Origin: Saturnia japonica
Taxonomy: Eukaryota > Arthropoda > Insecta > Lepidoptera > Saturniidae
Assembly: GCA_033032175.1 (NCBI GenBank)
Contig: CM065322.1
Coordinates: forward strand, 11,532,001 to 11,596,000
Direction: 5' to 3'
Length of the DNA stretch: 64,000 nucleotides
Numbering within the stretch: position 1 is the first letter of the stretch; every line of letters starts with the position of its first letter. The notes beneath the pieces are model-generated. The model worked only from the letters and a program-made list of their open reading frames with translations. It was not told the DNA's origin and did not search any database. This document shows positions 35,723 through 47,500 of the stretch, one piece after another. Position numbers and translations under genes: made by a program.

Positions 35723-36900
35723 ATGCCGGCACCCAGTGCAAGTGCACCGCTCGCCCTTCCGCTGTTATAGCACGAATCGTTGCCTGCGTCGCGAGAGCCA
35801 GACGGTGAGGCGGGACTGAGTTAGCCAGCATCTCCAGCAACGATTTCGAGTCGCTGGAAATACCGACCTCCCTGTCACCAGCCTTATAGACCATCTGTAC
35901 CGCTCTATGCAACGCATACAACTCGGCCTGAAACACAGAGCAGAAGGGCTCTAGGCGAAACGTGGAGAACCTGGTCTCTCGTCCTTCCTTAAATCAAGTC
36001 ACAGCGGCTCCCACTCCACCTTCGATCTTACTATCGTCGGTAAAGATCCTGCAACCGCCGGACTCAGGGAGGACCTCTAGGCTCTCGTACGCCTCACCAA
36101 CACAATACACTGAATGCGGATAGTCGGCGTAGCTTACCGGCCGCTCCAACACACGGCCGACCACGATCTCGTACATTTGCAATCCTCTCTTTGCACGATA
36201 CAGTCTATGCATCTCTTGGGCGCGGAGATCAAGTGGGAGCAAGTCTGCCAAAACTAATGCCGATGTTAGTGATACCGTCCTATAGGTCCTACAAATCTTT
36301 ATTGCGAAACCCCTCTGCAGAGAGTTATGTCTGTTCCTAATCGAGATCTTCTCTGCAGAGGGGCCCCACACATTTGCGGCATACGAAACAATAGGCTCAA
36401 TGACTGCGTTATAAAATGTCCTGATAATCTCCGGGTTTAGGCCCTAGTTCACCCTTGCTGCACACGCCAGCTGTTTGTAGATGTCAGCGGCCTTCTTACA
36501 GATAACAGCGGCGTGTGCCTCAAAGGTGAGCTTGTGGCGACATCTACATAGCGACACTTAACGACATCTATCGAACCACATAAGACGCATCTTACTATCC
36601 TACATTGCCCTATAGAAATTTACTCAATCGTTGAGTATATATATACAAGAACCCGACTACAACCGTTGGGCAGCTGCCCGCCAGACATAACACCCGTCTG
36701 GTCGGAGGATCCTCCCTTTTCAATAGTTATTCTACAAGCTTACTGTCCAAAATCAGGCCCAACAGGCGGAACTCTTTCTCCAGTCGTAACCGGACTCCTA
36801 TGAACAGGGCTGAGACGTCAAACTTAAGCTTCCTTGTGAACATCGCTTTTGTTTCACCAAAGTTAGATCCAATCTCACCAAAAGATCAATAACGGACTTT
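35723..36900 (-). pseudogene. LINE reverse transcriptase/RNase H fragment, split by a solo LTR
   Basis: The minus-strand order is RT thumb (LLGLILDSKLTF ... YKQLACAARVN, then a stop in place of Trp, then IIRTFYNAVIEPIVSYAANV). Next are the WGPSAEKISIRNRHNSLQRG region and an RNase H domain: IFTDDSKIEGGVGAAVT, FQAELYALHRAV, SDSKSLLEML and VHLHWVPA. The RNase H entry motif has TDDS where TDGS is usual. It belongs to an RNase-H-bearing LINE clade (R1/LOA/I-like) and is inactive. The solo LTR at 36533 interrupts it. Sequence past 36900 loses similarity. Confidence 0.8.
36533..36736 (+). mobile_element. solo LTR of the TRIM family with AGCT target duplication
   Basis: This 204-bp copy is homologous to the LTRs at 34909 and 35259, starts TGTGGCGACATC and ends TATTCTACA. 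AGCT lies on both sides (36529-36532 and 36737-36740). Removing the LTR and one AGCT restores the LINE reading frame (LDSKLTFEAHA). It probably arose by LTR-LTR recombination. Confidence 0.85.
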
Positions 36901-37189
36901 CCCGCTCACGCTTCTTTAACATCATGTTAGTTCCCCGCGTTTTGGCTAAGGCCGTTGTATTGAAGAAATAACAGTTTTTGGTTTCCAAAAATGATAAGCG
37001 TTGATGTAGTCAGAGACGTCACACCCAAGAGTGCGGAAACAGAAGAAAACAAACTGAATTTAGTGATTGGTGGTAGATTTTTAACTTAATATTTGTGTCT
37101 TGTTAGATGAGCTATATTATAAGATGCTGTACCAGAATGCCATCACGCCTTTATTCCCCGAAAGGTGTACTTAATGTAAAACCATAGTT
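36901..37189. other. no gene recognised
   Basis: A short spacer between the LINE remnant and a tRNA-derived SINE. Nothing recognised. Confidence 0.4.
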
Positions 37190-37310
37190 TATTTAGAGAA
37201 TTTCATAGAAAAACCCAATAGGACTTTGCTCGACCTAGGAATCGTACCTAGGACCTTAAGTATAGTAGTAGTGCTTAGTATCACCAGACTAATGAGGCAT
37301 ATCCAAACAT
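37190..37310 (-). repeat. tRNA-derived SINE, family D fragment
   Basis: The head region matches 10085-10190 ('actttgctcgacct.ggaat', 'agtgctta'). It covers only the tRNA-like part. Confidence 0.5.
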
Positions 37311-39344
37311 AGCAGTAATGAACCATCAATAACAAATGAAATGAAATTTTATTTAACTCAATTACATTGTACTTTGTATTCTAGTCCCCTAACTAGGCAT
37401 GCTTGTGTTTTGGGGAAATATCTCACCGTTCAAGTCGTACAGAAGTTACACGATCACTTACAGACAGATGCACACAAGATTTTTATATACTCGTATAAAG
37501 ATTATACATTATTTGCTTAAAACACGAAACGGTGCAACTATCAATCAGATTTGTAAAAATATTTTTGCATTTTGTACCCCATTTAGGTTAACTTCAAACT
37601 ACGATTCAAAGGAGCTGAGAAGTAATTATACACGTCTAGACACATGGAAAGGTGTAGACAAGCACGGTAAATGAGAACAACGAGATAAAATATATCATAG
37701 AATCATATAATTTTTATTAGAAGGCAAAATAACGTGTGGTAGCTATATGGTGTACTGAGCAAATCACTTTTCCACTTGAATGGCTTTGTGATCTCGCTGA
37801 TAATTAATATGACAATGTTCATTGACTTATATGGAATCTAACACGCTCTGGTTTCCATATATACCTTGGAAAGCTGGATTACTGGATACTGACGGATACT
37901 GAGAAATGTATCGTTGTGTTCGAAGATGCTTACACACAGAGCAGGACTGACTTTTAAGTAGAACTGTCGGAAGACACCGATAGATGCTTGCCTGATTAAG
38001 TTAAGGTTGGTAGATGTGATATGTAAAAAAATTAAGCATTTTCAAGTGCTATTCGTGTGCGACTTTGCTCCATTTATGTAACAAGGGCTATTTATTAATA
38101 TGTTGTGTTGCTAAGTTTTGCTGACTCCCACTAATGTGTCAACGAGCTTATAATAATTTATCACAACAAACATTGCCGGAGAATTCATTTTTTTTACAAG
38201 TTTTTGTAAATATCTACTTATTAAGTTTACTTTTGATTTAATAGAAAGCGTCCAAGCACATACATCGTATTTTTTTATATTGTCATCTTACTATATCATA
38301 TCATACTATATTATAAAACTAAATCCTTGCTGGGTTTGTCTGTCTGAAAACGATAAACTCAAAAACTGCCGAACGGATTTCCATACGGTTTTCATCAGTG
38401 GACGGAGTGCTTCATGAGGAAGGTTAAGGTGTATAATTCATTAAAGTATATTGTATTTAAGTGTATATTAATCATTGTTTTTTGTAAATTGGCTGAAATA
38501 TGACGAGGATTATTGAAAATATCGGAAAAAATCATGCCGACTGGAAGCTTTACTGGCGTGCGCTACGTGAACCAGTAAATTATATCTATTACTCTGCTAC
38601 CCGTGTGAAGCCGGGGCGGGTTGCTAGTATATAATATTATTAATAATTGGTATTATAAGCGTGAAAGTTTGTATATTTAGATGTTTGGATGTTTGCTCAC
38701 TAAATCACGCAAAAACTGCTGTACGGATTTTGATGAAATTTCGCACATAGATAGTTTATCTGACTAATGACTAAGCTTAACAACTGTTAACAGTTTTTGT
38801 AGTTTCAGTCACGGGTACAGCTAGTACTACATAAAATCACGGGCTTAATAATATTTATTTTAAGAAAAGAAGGAAGGAATAACAGGGAGTTAAAAAAATT
38901 AAAAAGCATAAGCATGGTCATCGTAATTCTTCTGGGAGGTTATACGAAAATGTCTTTCTGGCGACAAAGATCACAAGGATTTAGTTACCATATTTTATGC
39001 ACATACCAACCACCCTATATTCCAATATACACCCTATATACACGCAATAGCTATGCATTTTTAAATGTTAGAGTATGCATGATGACCTCTATTTTGATCT
39101 GTCTGATATGATATAGAAAGTCTCAAATAAAATCTGTATTTGGCTTGAGCATGTTAGAACAGAAGACCTGATTTCTTTTCAGTTATAAAACTACGTGTAT
39201 ATAAACTGGATAGAAAAAATTGTAGATACGTGTTAACCTTTATGCGTCTGTTACATCAAACTTGTGTTAATGAAATGCAATTAGCGTTTTATATGAAAAA
39301 GTAAAATGAAAAAATATTATGAAATTATACATTTAAACTTTTAC
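37311..39344. other. no gene recognised; two repeat pieces
   Basis: AT-rich DNA. A Helitron-like segment at about 38296-38631 ends 'gccggggcgggttgctagt', and another at 38640-38827 ends 'gggtacagctagt'. The short frames have no recognisable motif. Confidence 0.45.
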
Positions 39345-40620
39345 TTCGATTGAAGTATGTTCCATTTATTATCTATGCACTTTCGCCATTTTATAAGGAG
39401 TTCATTGATTCCACTGCCGAAAAATTATGGGGAAGAAAATCAATAAATTCTTTGAAAGCGGACAGCCCCATCGGAATTGAAATTTTTTCCTTGCAAGAAA
39501 TTGTCCAAATTCCGAAAAAGTTGGTAATCTGTTGGAGCAAAATGCGGGGAATGTGGTGGATGTCGGAGACATTCCATAAACCGCAATTCTTCTAATTTAA
39601 CAACCGTCTGTCGTGAAGTATGGGGTCTAGCGTTGTCCTGCAGCAGCAGTAGGCTAGAGAGATTGACCAGTCTCGGTATTTTAACTGCTAGTTTTCCATC
39701 ATGGTTTGCAATTGTTGAAAATACAGATCTGCAGTTATCGTCTGGCCAGATCTTAGGAAGCTGTAGTGTGTTTTATTCTTGTAGTGCGTGGGAATTAGGC
39801 ACGTATTTAATTAGATTCACTTTATTTTAATAGTCATTGTAGGATTTTGAATGTATTCCAAACAAAGGCCCTCTATAAATGTTTTTGGTAAAAATGGGTA
39901 TGTCATAATGACAGACATTGTTGATGATATTATAAAAAAAAAATCTGTTTGAGAACAGTTAATTGTGTTCATTGTGTAAGAACCTACAGTCATTACAATA
40001 GGTATATACATGATACGACATACGACATTATATATAACCATCGACACACATGTAGACGTTGGTCACAGACACCAAGACCTTAGCATAGAGTTAACATAGA
40101 ATACGTTGTCTATGTTCGTAACATAGTGTATGACACCAGCACTGGTCCACCAAACACTCACCAGTACCTTTTTCTGAATCAACTTTCGCTTGGTACGGGA
40201 TTTCCCCGGTTCTCCTGGGTTCAACCACTGTTATGAGTGTTTCCGATTGTTGTAAAGGATTAATTTTTCGTCACAAGTAACAATACGATTCAAAATTCCC
40301 TCATTATTATGACCGTTGAGTAACGTTGAGTAACACTTTATTCGTGTTTGTTGTGTGCTTCAGTCAATTCATGCGGTAGTTACCCATTTCTCAAGCTTTT
40401 TCACTTTTCCAATTTGTTTCAAGTAAATTAAAATTGTTTTATTACTCACACCGACGCCGCCTGCCGCTAACTCTAACGTGGTTTCCGATGGGTCCACTTC
40501 CACAATCACCTTTAATTCTTCATTATCAACTACGGTCTCCGGCCGTCGAAATCTTTTACATGTAATTCTAATCATAATGGTTCATTTTGCTCTAGCAGAC
40601 ATCATTCTTAATCATTCTTT
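39345..40620 (-). pseudogene. mariner transposase remnant with insertion
   Basis: On the minus strand the N-terminal helix-turn-helix is readable at 40369-40570 (VDNEELKVIVEVDPSETTLE, then LKQIGKVKKLEKWV). The central part is frameshifted, and the catalytic C-terminus appears as LPTDYQLFRNLDNFLQGK near 39480-39540. About 360 bases at 39770-40130 separate sequences that are contiguous in related mariners and are probably a later insertion. It is the same subgroup as the remnant at 13692 and is inactive. Confidence 0.75.
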
Positions 40621-41437
40621 AATCCGCCCGCTAAATCAAATAATAATAATGTGATCGCCTTTGAAACTCCAACAACCACACATTCTGATGTCCCCGCTAC
40701 CGCTATCGCTTGTGACTCGGTATGTCTCCTATCGACACCCGCTATTATCAACTCTGTGCGATTCGTACAAAATTATAGTTATGCATCAGTGTGCACTGTC
40801 ACGTGTTATAGAGTTAATCGCTCAATAACAAATCTTAGGGGTTACTTATATTACCGCTACTTAATTCCGGAAAAGCGTTTAAAAAATGTTTTGATGATTG
40901 GATTATTCGTTGACGTAAGTGTATCGTTTCTAAAGGAGCATATTTTGAAGGCGATAAAATAAATTTGGATGAATAACTAACATTTTGTGTATTATTGCCC
41001 TTATCCCGGTACCTATTTGACAGAGTAGTATCATTGTTTTACATCAGGAGGAAATTTCGGATAATTTATTATTTTCAAGTTTGACATTAGTGATAGTCAA
41101 TACTACGTGGGAATAATAAAACGCAGTATATGTTGCCAACTGCCAACCATAGAATGAATAAATTATCACCGCAGCGAGGGTTTGTTATTGTTACATTCTG
41201 TAACAAAGTAAAAGTTAATGAGTATCATCGAAAAAAGTAAACATTAAAAATATTCTGTATCTGAATTTCATAGGTATAGACTGATATAAAGATGCGTGGT
41301 ATTTGCAGTAACTTTATCTATCAATGATAGATACGTAACATACACGTACGCACGTACATAGATAAAATGCAAAAAGAAAATAAGTACGAATTGAAAGAAA
41401 TATTTTGATTCCGTATGTTTTATTTTTTCTGTTAATA
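40621..41437. other. no gene recognised
   Basis: A mix of AT-rich sequence with short frames. The 103-codon frame 40651-40962 (plus) has no recognisable motif and starts inside the mariner flank. Confidence 0.4.
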
Positions 41438-41439
41438 TA

Positions 41440-42742
41440 CAAGGTGTCCAGAAAGGGTATCGGGTATTTGTTTTCGCGCCATATTCGAAACGGGGCGTCT
41501 AAAGGGTGCGGGGAGGGGTTCGTGGCGTCCGCCATTTTGTGGAGTTTTAGTCACGATGGAACAGTACTCGGGGACGCATCGCCTATTTTGCGTACGAGCG
41601 TATTATCGTAATGGTGATTCAATAGTGACTGCTCAACGTCTCTATCGTGCGGAATATCGTACACGCCACGCGCCATGTGACGATAGCATTAGGAAATGGA
41701 TCAGGATGTTCGAGAATACAGGTGTGACAGTTAAAATTCAAAACTCTGGTCGTCCTCGTTCAGTTCGCGATGAAGTAACAATTGAAGAAGTTGAGGCGTC
41801 GGTTCGTCAAATTCCGTCTTTATCCATCCGAAAGCGAAGCCAAGCGTTGAACATCAAAAAATCGTCTTTACATTCTATTTTAAAGAAAGACTTACATCTA
41901 AAAGCCTATAAAATTCAATTGGTTCAAGAATTGAAGGATACGGACTATGCTAATCGACTGAATTTTGCGAACCAAATGCTGCAGCGATTTAACAACTTTA
42001 ACAACATACTGTTCAGTGACGAAGCAAATTTTCACCTGAATGGTCATGTTAATAAGCAGAATTGTCGGTACTGGGCAGTGGAGAATCCGAGACGAAAGCA
42101 TGAACGACCCCTGCATAGCCCAAAGGTCGTTGTTTGGGCCGCTATGTCTGCTAAAGGCATAATTGGTCCTTATTTTCATGAAGATCAACGAGGCCGAGCA
42201 ATTAATGTGAATAGTGACCGTTATTGCGATATGTTGCGAAATTTTTTGGTCCCAGAGTTGCAGGAGTTTGCAGGTTTCAACTCAAGAATGTGGTTCCAGC
42301 AAGATGGGGCCACTTGCCATACCTCAAATGACTCAATGGAAGTTGTTAACGAATTATTCCCTAATAAAGTCATTTCGCGAAGGGGTAACACCAACTGGCC
42401 TCCCAGAAGCCCCGACCTTAGCCCGCTTGACTATTTTGCATGGGGATACCTTAAAAGTAAGGTTTATCAAAACAATCCGACGAATCTAACCCAGTTAAAG
42501 CAAAACATCAGGTCAGAAATGGCAGCAATATCGATAGCTATGTGTCAACGTGTTATCGCCAATCTTCGTTTCCGTTTAGAAGAGTGCCAGCAACGTAACG
42601 GTCATCATTTGGATAACATCATCTTTTCCAAATAATTCTCCAATTCATATGCTAATAATAAACAATAAACTTTTTTATTGCATACAAATAATTTTTGTTT
42701 CATTGAACTTACAAATACCCGATACCCTTTCTGGACACCTTG
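41440..42742 (+). mobile_element. complete Tc1/mariner element, rosa (DD41D) type
   Basis: Inverted repeats of 32 bases (41440-41471 and 42711-42742) match perfectly and start CAAGGTGTCCAGAAAGGGTA. TA flanks both ends (41438-41439, 42743-42744). A single intact transposase frame and poly(A) signals at 42657 and 42664 lie inside. Perfect repeats plus an intact frame imply a recent insertion that may still be autonomous. Confidence 0.92.
41556..42635 (+). CDS. Tc1/mariner transposase, DD41D (rosa-like), 359 aa, intact
   Basis: This enzyme would bind the element's inverted repeats and cut and paste it at TA sites. Residues 1-115 form paired-type DNA-binding helices with the hinge motif GRPR at 65-68. 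The catalytic acidic residues are D155 (FSDEANFH), D250 (WFQQDGATCH) and D292 (SPDLSPLDYF). The 41-residue gap between the last two defines the DD41D group, called rosa after the Ceratitis rosa element. The start ATG at 41556 is 85 bases inside the left repeat, and the length is normal for the superfamily. No stops or frameshifts. An alternative reading would take D287 as the third residue, giving DD36D. Confidence 0.92.
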   Translation: MEQYSGTHRLFCVRAYYRNGDSIVTAQRLYRAEYRTRHAPCDDSIRKWIRMFENTGVTVKIQNSGRPRSVRDEVTIEEVEASVRQIPSLSIRKRSQALNIKKSSLHSILKKDLHLKAYKIQLVQELKDTDYANRLNFANQMLQRFNNFNNILFSDEANFHLNGHVNKQNCRYWAVENPRRKHERPLHSPKVVVWAAMSAKGIIGPYFHEDQRGRAINVNSDRYCDMLRNFLVPELQEFAGFNSRMWFQQDGATCHTSNDSMEVVNELFPNKVISRRGNTNWPPRSPDLSPLDYFAWGYLKSKVYQNNPTNLTQLKQNIRSEMAAISIAMCQRVIANLRFRLEECQQRNGHHLDNIIFSK

Positions 42743-42744
42743 TA

Positions 42745-43355
42745 CTTTATTCTCTTCTTCTTCTTGATTTGGCACCGCAAAAAGCACTTGCCAGTGTCAA
42801 TGTGTTTAAGCCGTTGCAGTATTTTCTATTATACAAGGTGAGTCCCCAACATGATGGTGGCTTCCTTGTTAGAACTATTTATGGAGTATTTGTGGCGTCT
42901 GAAAATGCATGCTTCCAGTTTATGTTTATAATCCACTTCAACTGTGCGCAATAACCAAATTATATCACACAAAATGCCACCAATATTACATAATATATGG
43001 TCAAAGGACCTAAGTTATTGAATTAAAATAAAAACCATAACATGGCAGCTCCAAATCCCGTCAAAAGTTCCTACGTTATTCTTGACAAGTACGAATAAGC
43101 ATTTAGACATTTAGAAACCTTTTGATATACATAGAGACATTTGGAACCCTAGCCAAGTTGGCTTTCTATAATCTTTGACGCTAACAGAAGACGAAAAAAT
43201 GCATGGAGTTGACATTACTCAAACTTAAATTAGATGATGAGATTCCATACAGATTTTAGTTTTCTATTAGTGATTGTAGTAAGGTAACTTGGCTAGGGCC
43301 CCAGTGCGATATGATTAACTGGTAATCGTTTCAAATAAGCGCCATCTCATAAACT
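42745..43355. other. no gene recognised
   Basis: Unremarkable sequence between the rosa element and a LINE remnant. Confidence 0.45.
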
Positions 43356-43359
43356 CAGC

Positions 43360-43660
43360 CAAAATGCATCCAATGCTGAACATAGGCCTTCCCCAAAGAT
43401 CGCCATAATGACCGGTCTTGCGCTACTTGTATCCAACAGGTTATTCCAACCTTTACTAGATGTCTCGTCGGTCTACCTTGTGGCATGGCGGGTCTACCCA
43501 CGCTGCACTTTCCATTACGCGACCGCCACTCGAGAACTGCATTATGCCTTGCCCACTGCCACCTAAGTGTAGCAATTCGTAGATATCTATGTCGGTGACT
43601 TAAGTTCTTCTGAGGATCTCTTTATTTCTTACTCGATCACGGAGAGAATCTCCGAAACTG
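43360..43660 (-). pseudogene. LINE reverse transcriptase C-terminal fragment
   Basis: The minus strand gives SLRDRVRNKEILRRT, then, across frameshifts, remnants of the tail seen at 15905 (GQGIMQFSSGGR where WAGH...EWRP is expected). The plus-strand text 'ccaatgctgaacataggcct' is a common tail of this lepidopteran LINE family. It is inactive. Confidence 0.6.
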
Positions 43661-43767
43661 GTTTACATCGTTATGTTGAAATTAAAATGTTAATTATGAT
43701 AGAGAATTCTAAAATCATTTATAATAATTATCAAGGACCTTGAACGTTTGAAATATTTCGAAATTTA

Positions 43768-44296
43768 TCTATACAAATAAATAAAATTAAAGTGTCTGTT
43801 TGTAATATCAAAATAACAGTTTTTACTAAATGCAAATGACAGTATATATGCTACTGATAAACAAAAAAAAAAACAATTTTTAAAATTTTTGTCTCTGTCT
43901 GTTTGTTCCGGCTAATCTCCGAAACGGTTAGATCGATTTTGACGCGACTTTTACTGGTAGATAGCTGATGTTATAAGGAGTAACTTAGAATACTTTTATT
44001 TTTGAAAAATAAATGTGGTTCCGTGTATACTTATAAAATAAAATAATACGAAATAAAGAGCGGGTGAATCAGTTCGGGCCATTTGGGCATTTGGCTTACG
44101 CTGAATAAATTACTAAGTACTTAAATACTAGATTTAAAAAAAAAACCTACAAAAAAGTCGGTGAGAACATATTATATCTATCTTCTAAGGATCACCCACA
44201 GTAAGCATTTTTGTTTTTTAAATAACCGGGAGCAGGGGTTGTAGGTACGATAGACGGAATTCTCTAATCCACGCAAGCGCAGCCGCGGGCACAGAT
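43768..44296 (+). mobile_element. Helitron-like element, family A copy, upstream of the Ig gene
   Basis: A full-length plus-oriented copy. The 5' end is TCTATACAAATAAATAAAAT at 43768. The 3' end is GCCGCGGGCACAG with the final CTAGT mutated (ATATAG). It ends about 77 bases before the TATA box of the Ig-domain gene, so it now forms that gene's upstream flank. Confidence 0.65.
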
Positions 44297-44309
44297 ATAG
44301 ATTTAATGG

Positions 44310-44315
44310 AGATAA
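44310..44315 (+). promoter_or_regulatory. GATA-type site upstream of the Ig gene
   Basis: AGATAA followed by a second GATA (44317-44320, minus three bases) about 90 bases before the predicted start site. It fits the WGATAR consensus of GATA factors. A single short motif is weak evidence. Confidence 0.25.
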
Positions 44316-44372
44316 GATATTAAAATGGAACAGATTAGAAATAGGATCAGATTGTTGGGAGGTTACAAAATA

Positions 44373-44406
44373 TATATAATAACAGTGTATCGATGCACCA
44401 TTCAGT
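44373..44406 (+). promoter_or_regulatory. core promoter of the Ig-domain gene (TATA box plus initiator)
   Basis: TATATAA starts at 44373, and the arthropod initiator TCAGT lies at 44402-44406. If transcription starts at the A (44404), the first T of the TATA box is at -31, the canonical spacing. The first ATG of the gene comes 65 bases later. Confidence 0.6.
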
Positions 44407-44468
44407 TTAATACATAGAGGAGTGGAGAACATATGTATGTACGAGTCTAGTGACATTGTGGATTAAAA

Positions 44469-44517
44469 ATGCAGTCGAACGAAGTGTGGATTACAGTATA
44501 TACTTTGCTGTTAGCGG
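44469..44517 (+). CDS. Ig gene exon 1: signal peptide core
   Basis: It encodes MQSNEVWITVYTLLLA and the first base of Gly17, then the donor GTAATA. The hydrophobic core is WITVYTLLLAG. It ends in phase 1, as do all introns up to domain 8. The start is chosen because it is the first ATG after the TATA/initiator pair and gives a leader with a proper cleavage site once joined to exon 2. Confidence 0.75.
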
Positions 44518-47500
44518 GTAATATTTTTAATAAATTATATATCTAAACATGCCATAAACATTTCTTTTTCAGTTTTGAATAATAAAAAAATTAAAAACAA
44601 ATACTTGATAGGTACCTAAACACATTTCATTATTTTTACTAGTCGAACTTAAGAGAGAGTCAGTATACATAATTTTTTATATTAATTTTTATACTTTTAG
44701 AATGTATTTAAGAAATTACAATTTTTTTTTTAGAAATAATTAGGAAAAGAAAGCTATAGAAACACAAAGAAAGTTTACGTAAAATCAGAGGGTGGCTTCC
44801 TCGATCGCCTGTAGTGTGTAGTTTTGAGTCTTTATGAGTTACTTTTGACCACTTTTGGGTATATTGACCCTATTCTCTAGTCTATTTAGCGTGCTTTATA
44901 TTCTTTGTGAGCAATAAATAGTGAACAGATACTTTATTTCTCATATTATCCATCTTTTAACAATACTTATTTTATTGTACAATATTGTTGTTTCTTTTGT
45001 CTGTGTCTTCCAAACAATTTTCAAACAAAGAATGATTTCTTTTATGAATGTAAAATGGCGGAAAGACAAATGGCTATAGTAATAAATCTTGAGTTCTGTC
45101 TGTACATGAAATTCTTTTCCACTTCTTAATAAATTCTTTACTGATCACGAATATTGATTTTTTATAATAAAAAGGTGGCAAACAAGCATACGGCCCGCCT
45201 GATAGTAAGCGACCCCCGCTTCCTAAGGACGCTTGTAATACCCGTATCACTAGCGCGTTGCCGACCTTGAACCCCCCTTCCCCAACAATCTCTGGAAACC
45301 AAACTCACCGCAAGAACTCAACATTTGGCTGGGATCTTCTATAGGGTGGAAGAATACCACTAGTCGGGATGCCCCAAGTAGAGAAAAATTTCCAAAGAAA
45401 TTACTCTGTACCTCTCAATGTTCTTAAATACACGTATGGTGTTTAAAATATACAAAATAAATTTGTATTTATCACAAAATAATATTTACTGAAATACAAG
45501 TACATGGGAGGCGTAGTATATTTATCTCGCTTACTCTTTAGTATAATTATATTAACCTTCACGGCTCACACTACAAACAAAACCATCCAAATTTGTGACA
45601 CGTGCCTTTGTTCTAGATCTAAATGAGAACACAAATCATTGAATTGTTATTTTATTTTAAATTAAGTTATTACATTAATTAAGGTAATCCTTATTGTAAC
45701 TTACAAAAAGTTTTGCTAACTCTATAGACTATAATAAAAGTAAAGTAGCAATGTCTGAAAAAAAGGAAATATTTAAAAGTTTTAAAGCGAATCGGACAAA
45801 GACGTGATTATAATGTAGGTAGCAATAAATCTGATAGTTTTATGAAACAACGTATTATCTTTTAATGACTGATAACATTGCTTATATGCAGTAAGTAGTT
45901 GATGATTAATTCTTATCTCCATTCCATACATTCTTGTAAGAGAATGACCAGAGATAGGTATCTACTTACAAGTCAATGTTCGATAGCAAATTTATTGATT
46001 CAAGTCATTGCAGACATTTTTTTATCGTAATAACTAGCGTGTTATATGAGATAGTTATAGGGACTAACTTAGGCTACTTTTATTTTCCGCACTAATAAAA
46101 AACTGGTCATGGTGAATCAATTCGGCACTTAAATGGCTTACGCTGAGTAAACCATAAGAGATATAACAAACTAATGTAGCATATAATTGTAGATATTAAA
46201 AAGTCCTAATATATAGGTCAGCGAGAATATACGTCTATCTTCCAATGAACACCCACAAAAATAAGCATTTTTGTCTTTAAAATAGCGGGGAGCGGGGGAG
46301 CAATATTCGCGCGGGTATTCTGTAGTCCGCGTGAGTGAAGCCGCGGGCACAGCTAGTTCGTATATAAAGAAGTTATAAAATCAGGATTTGATTTATTTGT
46401 AGCTGTGTCGCACGGTTTCACCCCTGTTAATTTTATACGACAAACATCGCCAACGCAACCGTGTAGGCATTTTTTAATATTTGTTTAAAACTATCGACAT
46501 TTTTATGAGGATTATATTAATACATATTTCAAATTACAGCATAGCCTGATATAATATATACTGATATAATAATCCCAACTTCTCCAAGGCAATTACAAAT
46601 CCAGAAATCTTTGTTTCTTAAAACTTTAATAACTTTTTATTAAATGAAGCTATTATGGTTTTATTTCATATGGATAATACAAAAAAAAATGATCAGAATG
46701 ATGATTGATGATGAATGATGATTAGAATACTGTTGATAAAGCAGGAAGTAGCTTTAGAAATTGATAGTGCAGAAGTTGGCATGTAGCAAATTCAAACACC
46801 TTGACTTTGGACCAATATTTTACAAGATTTATTCGGACTACAGAAAAGTGGGTATAGATTGAAAAATAATTAAAACAAATCAATTTTTTTCCAGGTGGTG
46901 CATACGCAACTATAGAAGAAACTGCCGGTAAGAATATTTTTTTTAAGTGAAAAGATCTTTAGTACCCTTTTAATATAATGCGCGGTTAGAGGAAAAAGCG
47001 ACACTAAAATAAGACAAACACATACATATATAGGATTTAGCATACGAGAGAATGATACAGAATACATTATACACGGTCATTGCAAGTCCTGATTTTCACG
47101 ACTACGATCGTCGTCGAATTAGCCCGGCGGTGTGACGACCAGACTTGTACGCAATGTTGTATGTACAGCACGAGTGGTCGATAGTTCGAGTCCGCTGGTT
47201 TAGAATTTTTAAAAAGAGATATGAGAGAAGATGTTTTTATGTTTTCTAAAGGTTCTACGCGTGTGTACTGCATAAGTTTTGTTTATTTCCGTCATCTTTT
47301 AGCCGTCCTATAATAGAAAAAAATTCTTCTTATTCTTATCTGTTTTAAATTATTAGGCACTTATAACGTACCAATCCAACGTCAATTAATTTGGTCTACT
47401 TGGCTATTGATACGATAGTCACCGTGGCTTAGCCAATGCAGTAATTGCTGTGAAGCTAGGGACTATGATAAATAAAAAAGATAGAAACGAGGATGATCAC

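Larger units (their letters stand above)
44518..46894 (+). other. Ig gene intron 1
   Basis: A 2.4-kb intron. It holds a family C repeat (45172-45420), a truncated family A Helitron-like copy (46030-46356) and a family B-like fragment (46395-46570). No other coding signal was seen. Confidence 0.6.

Noticed and set aside
40651..40962. 103-codon plus-strand frame
   Set aside because: No motif, no conserved-looking core, and it begins in the flank of the mariner relic.
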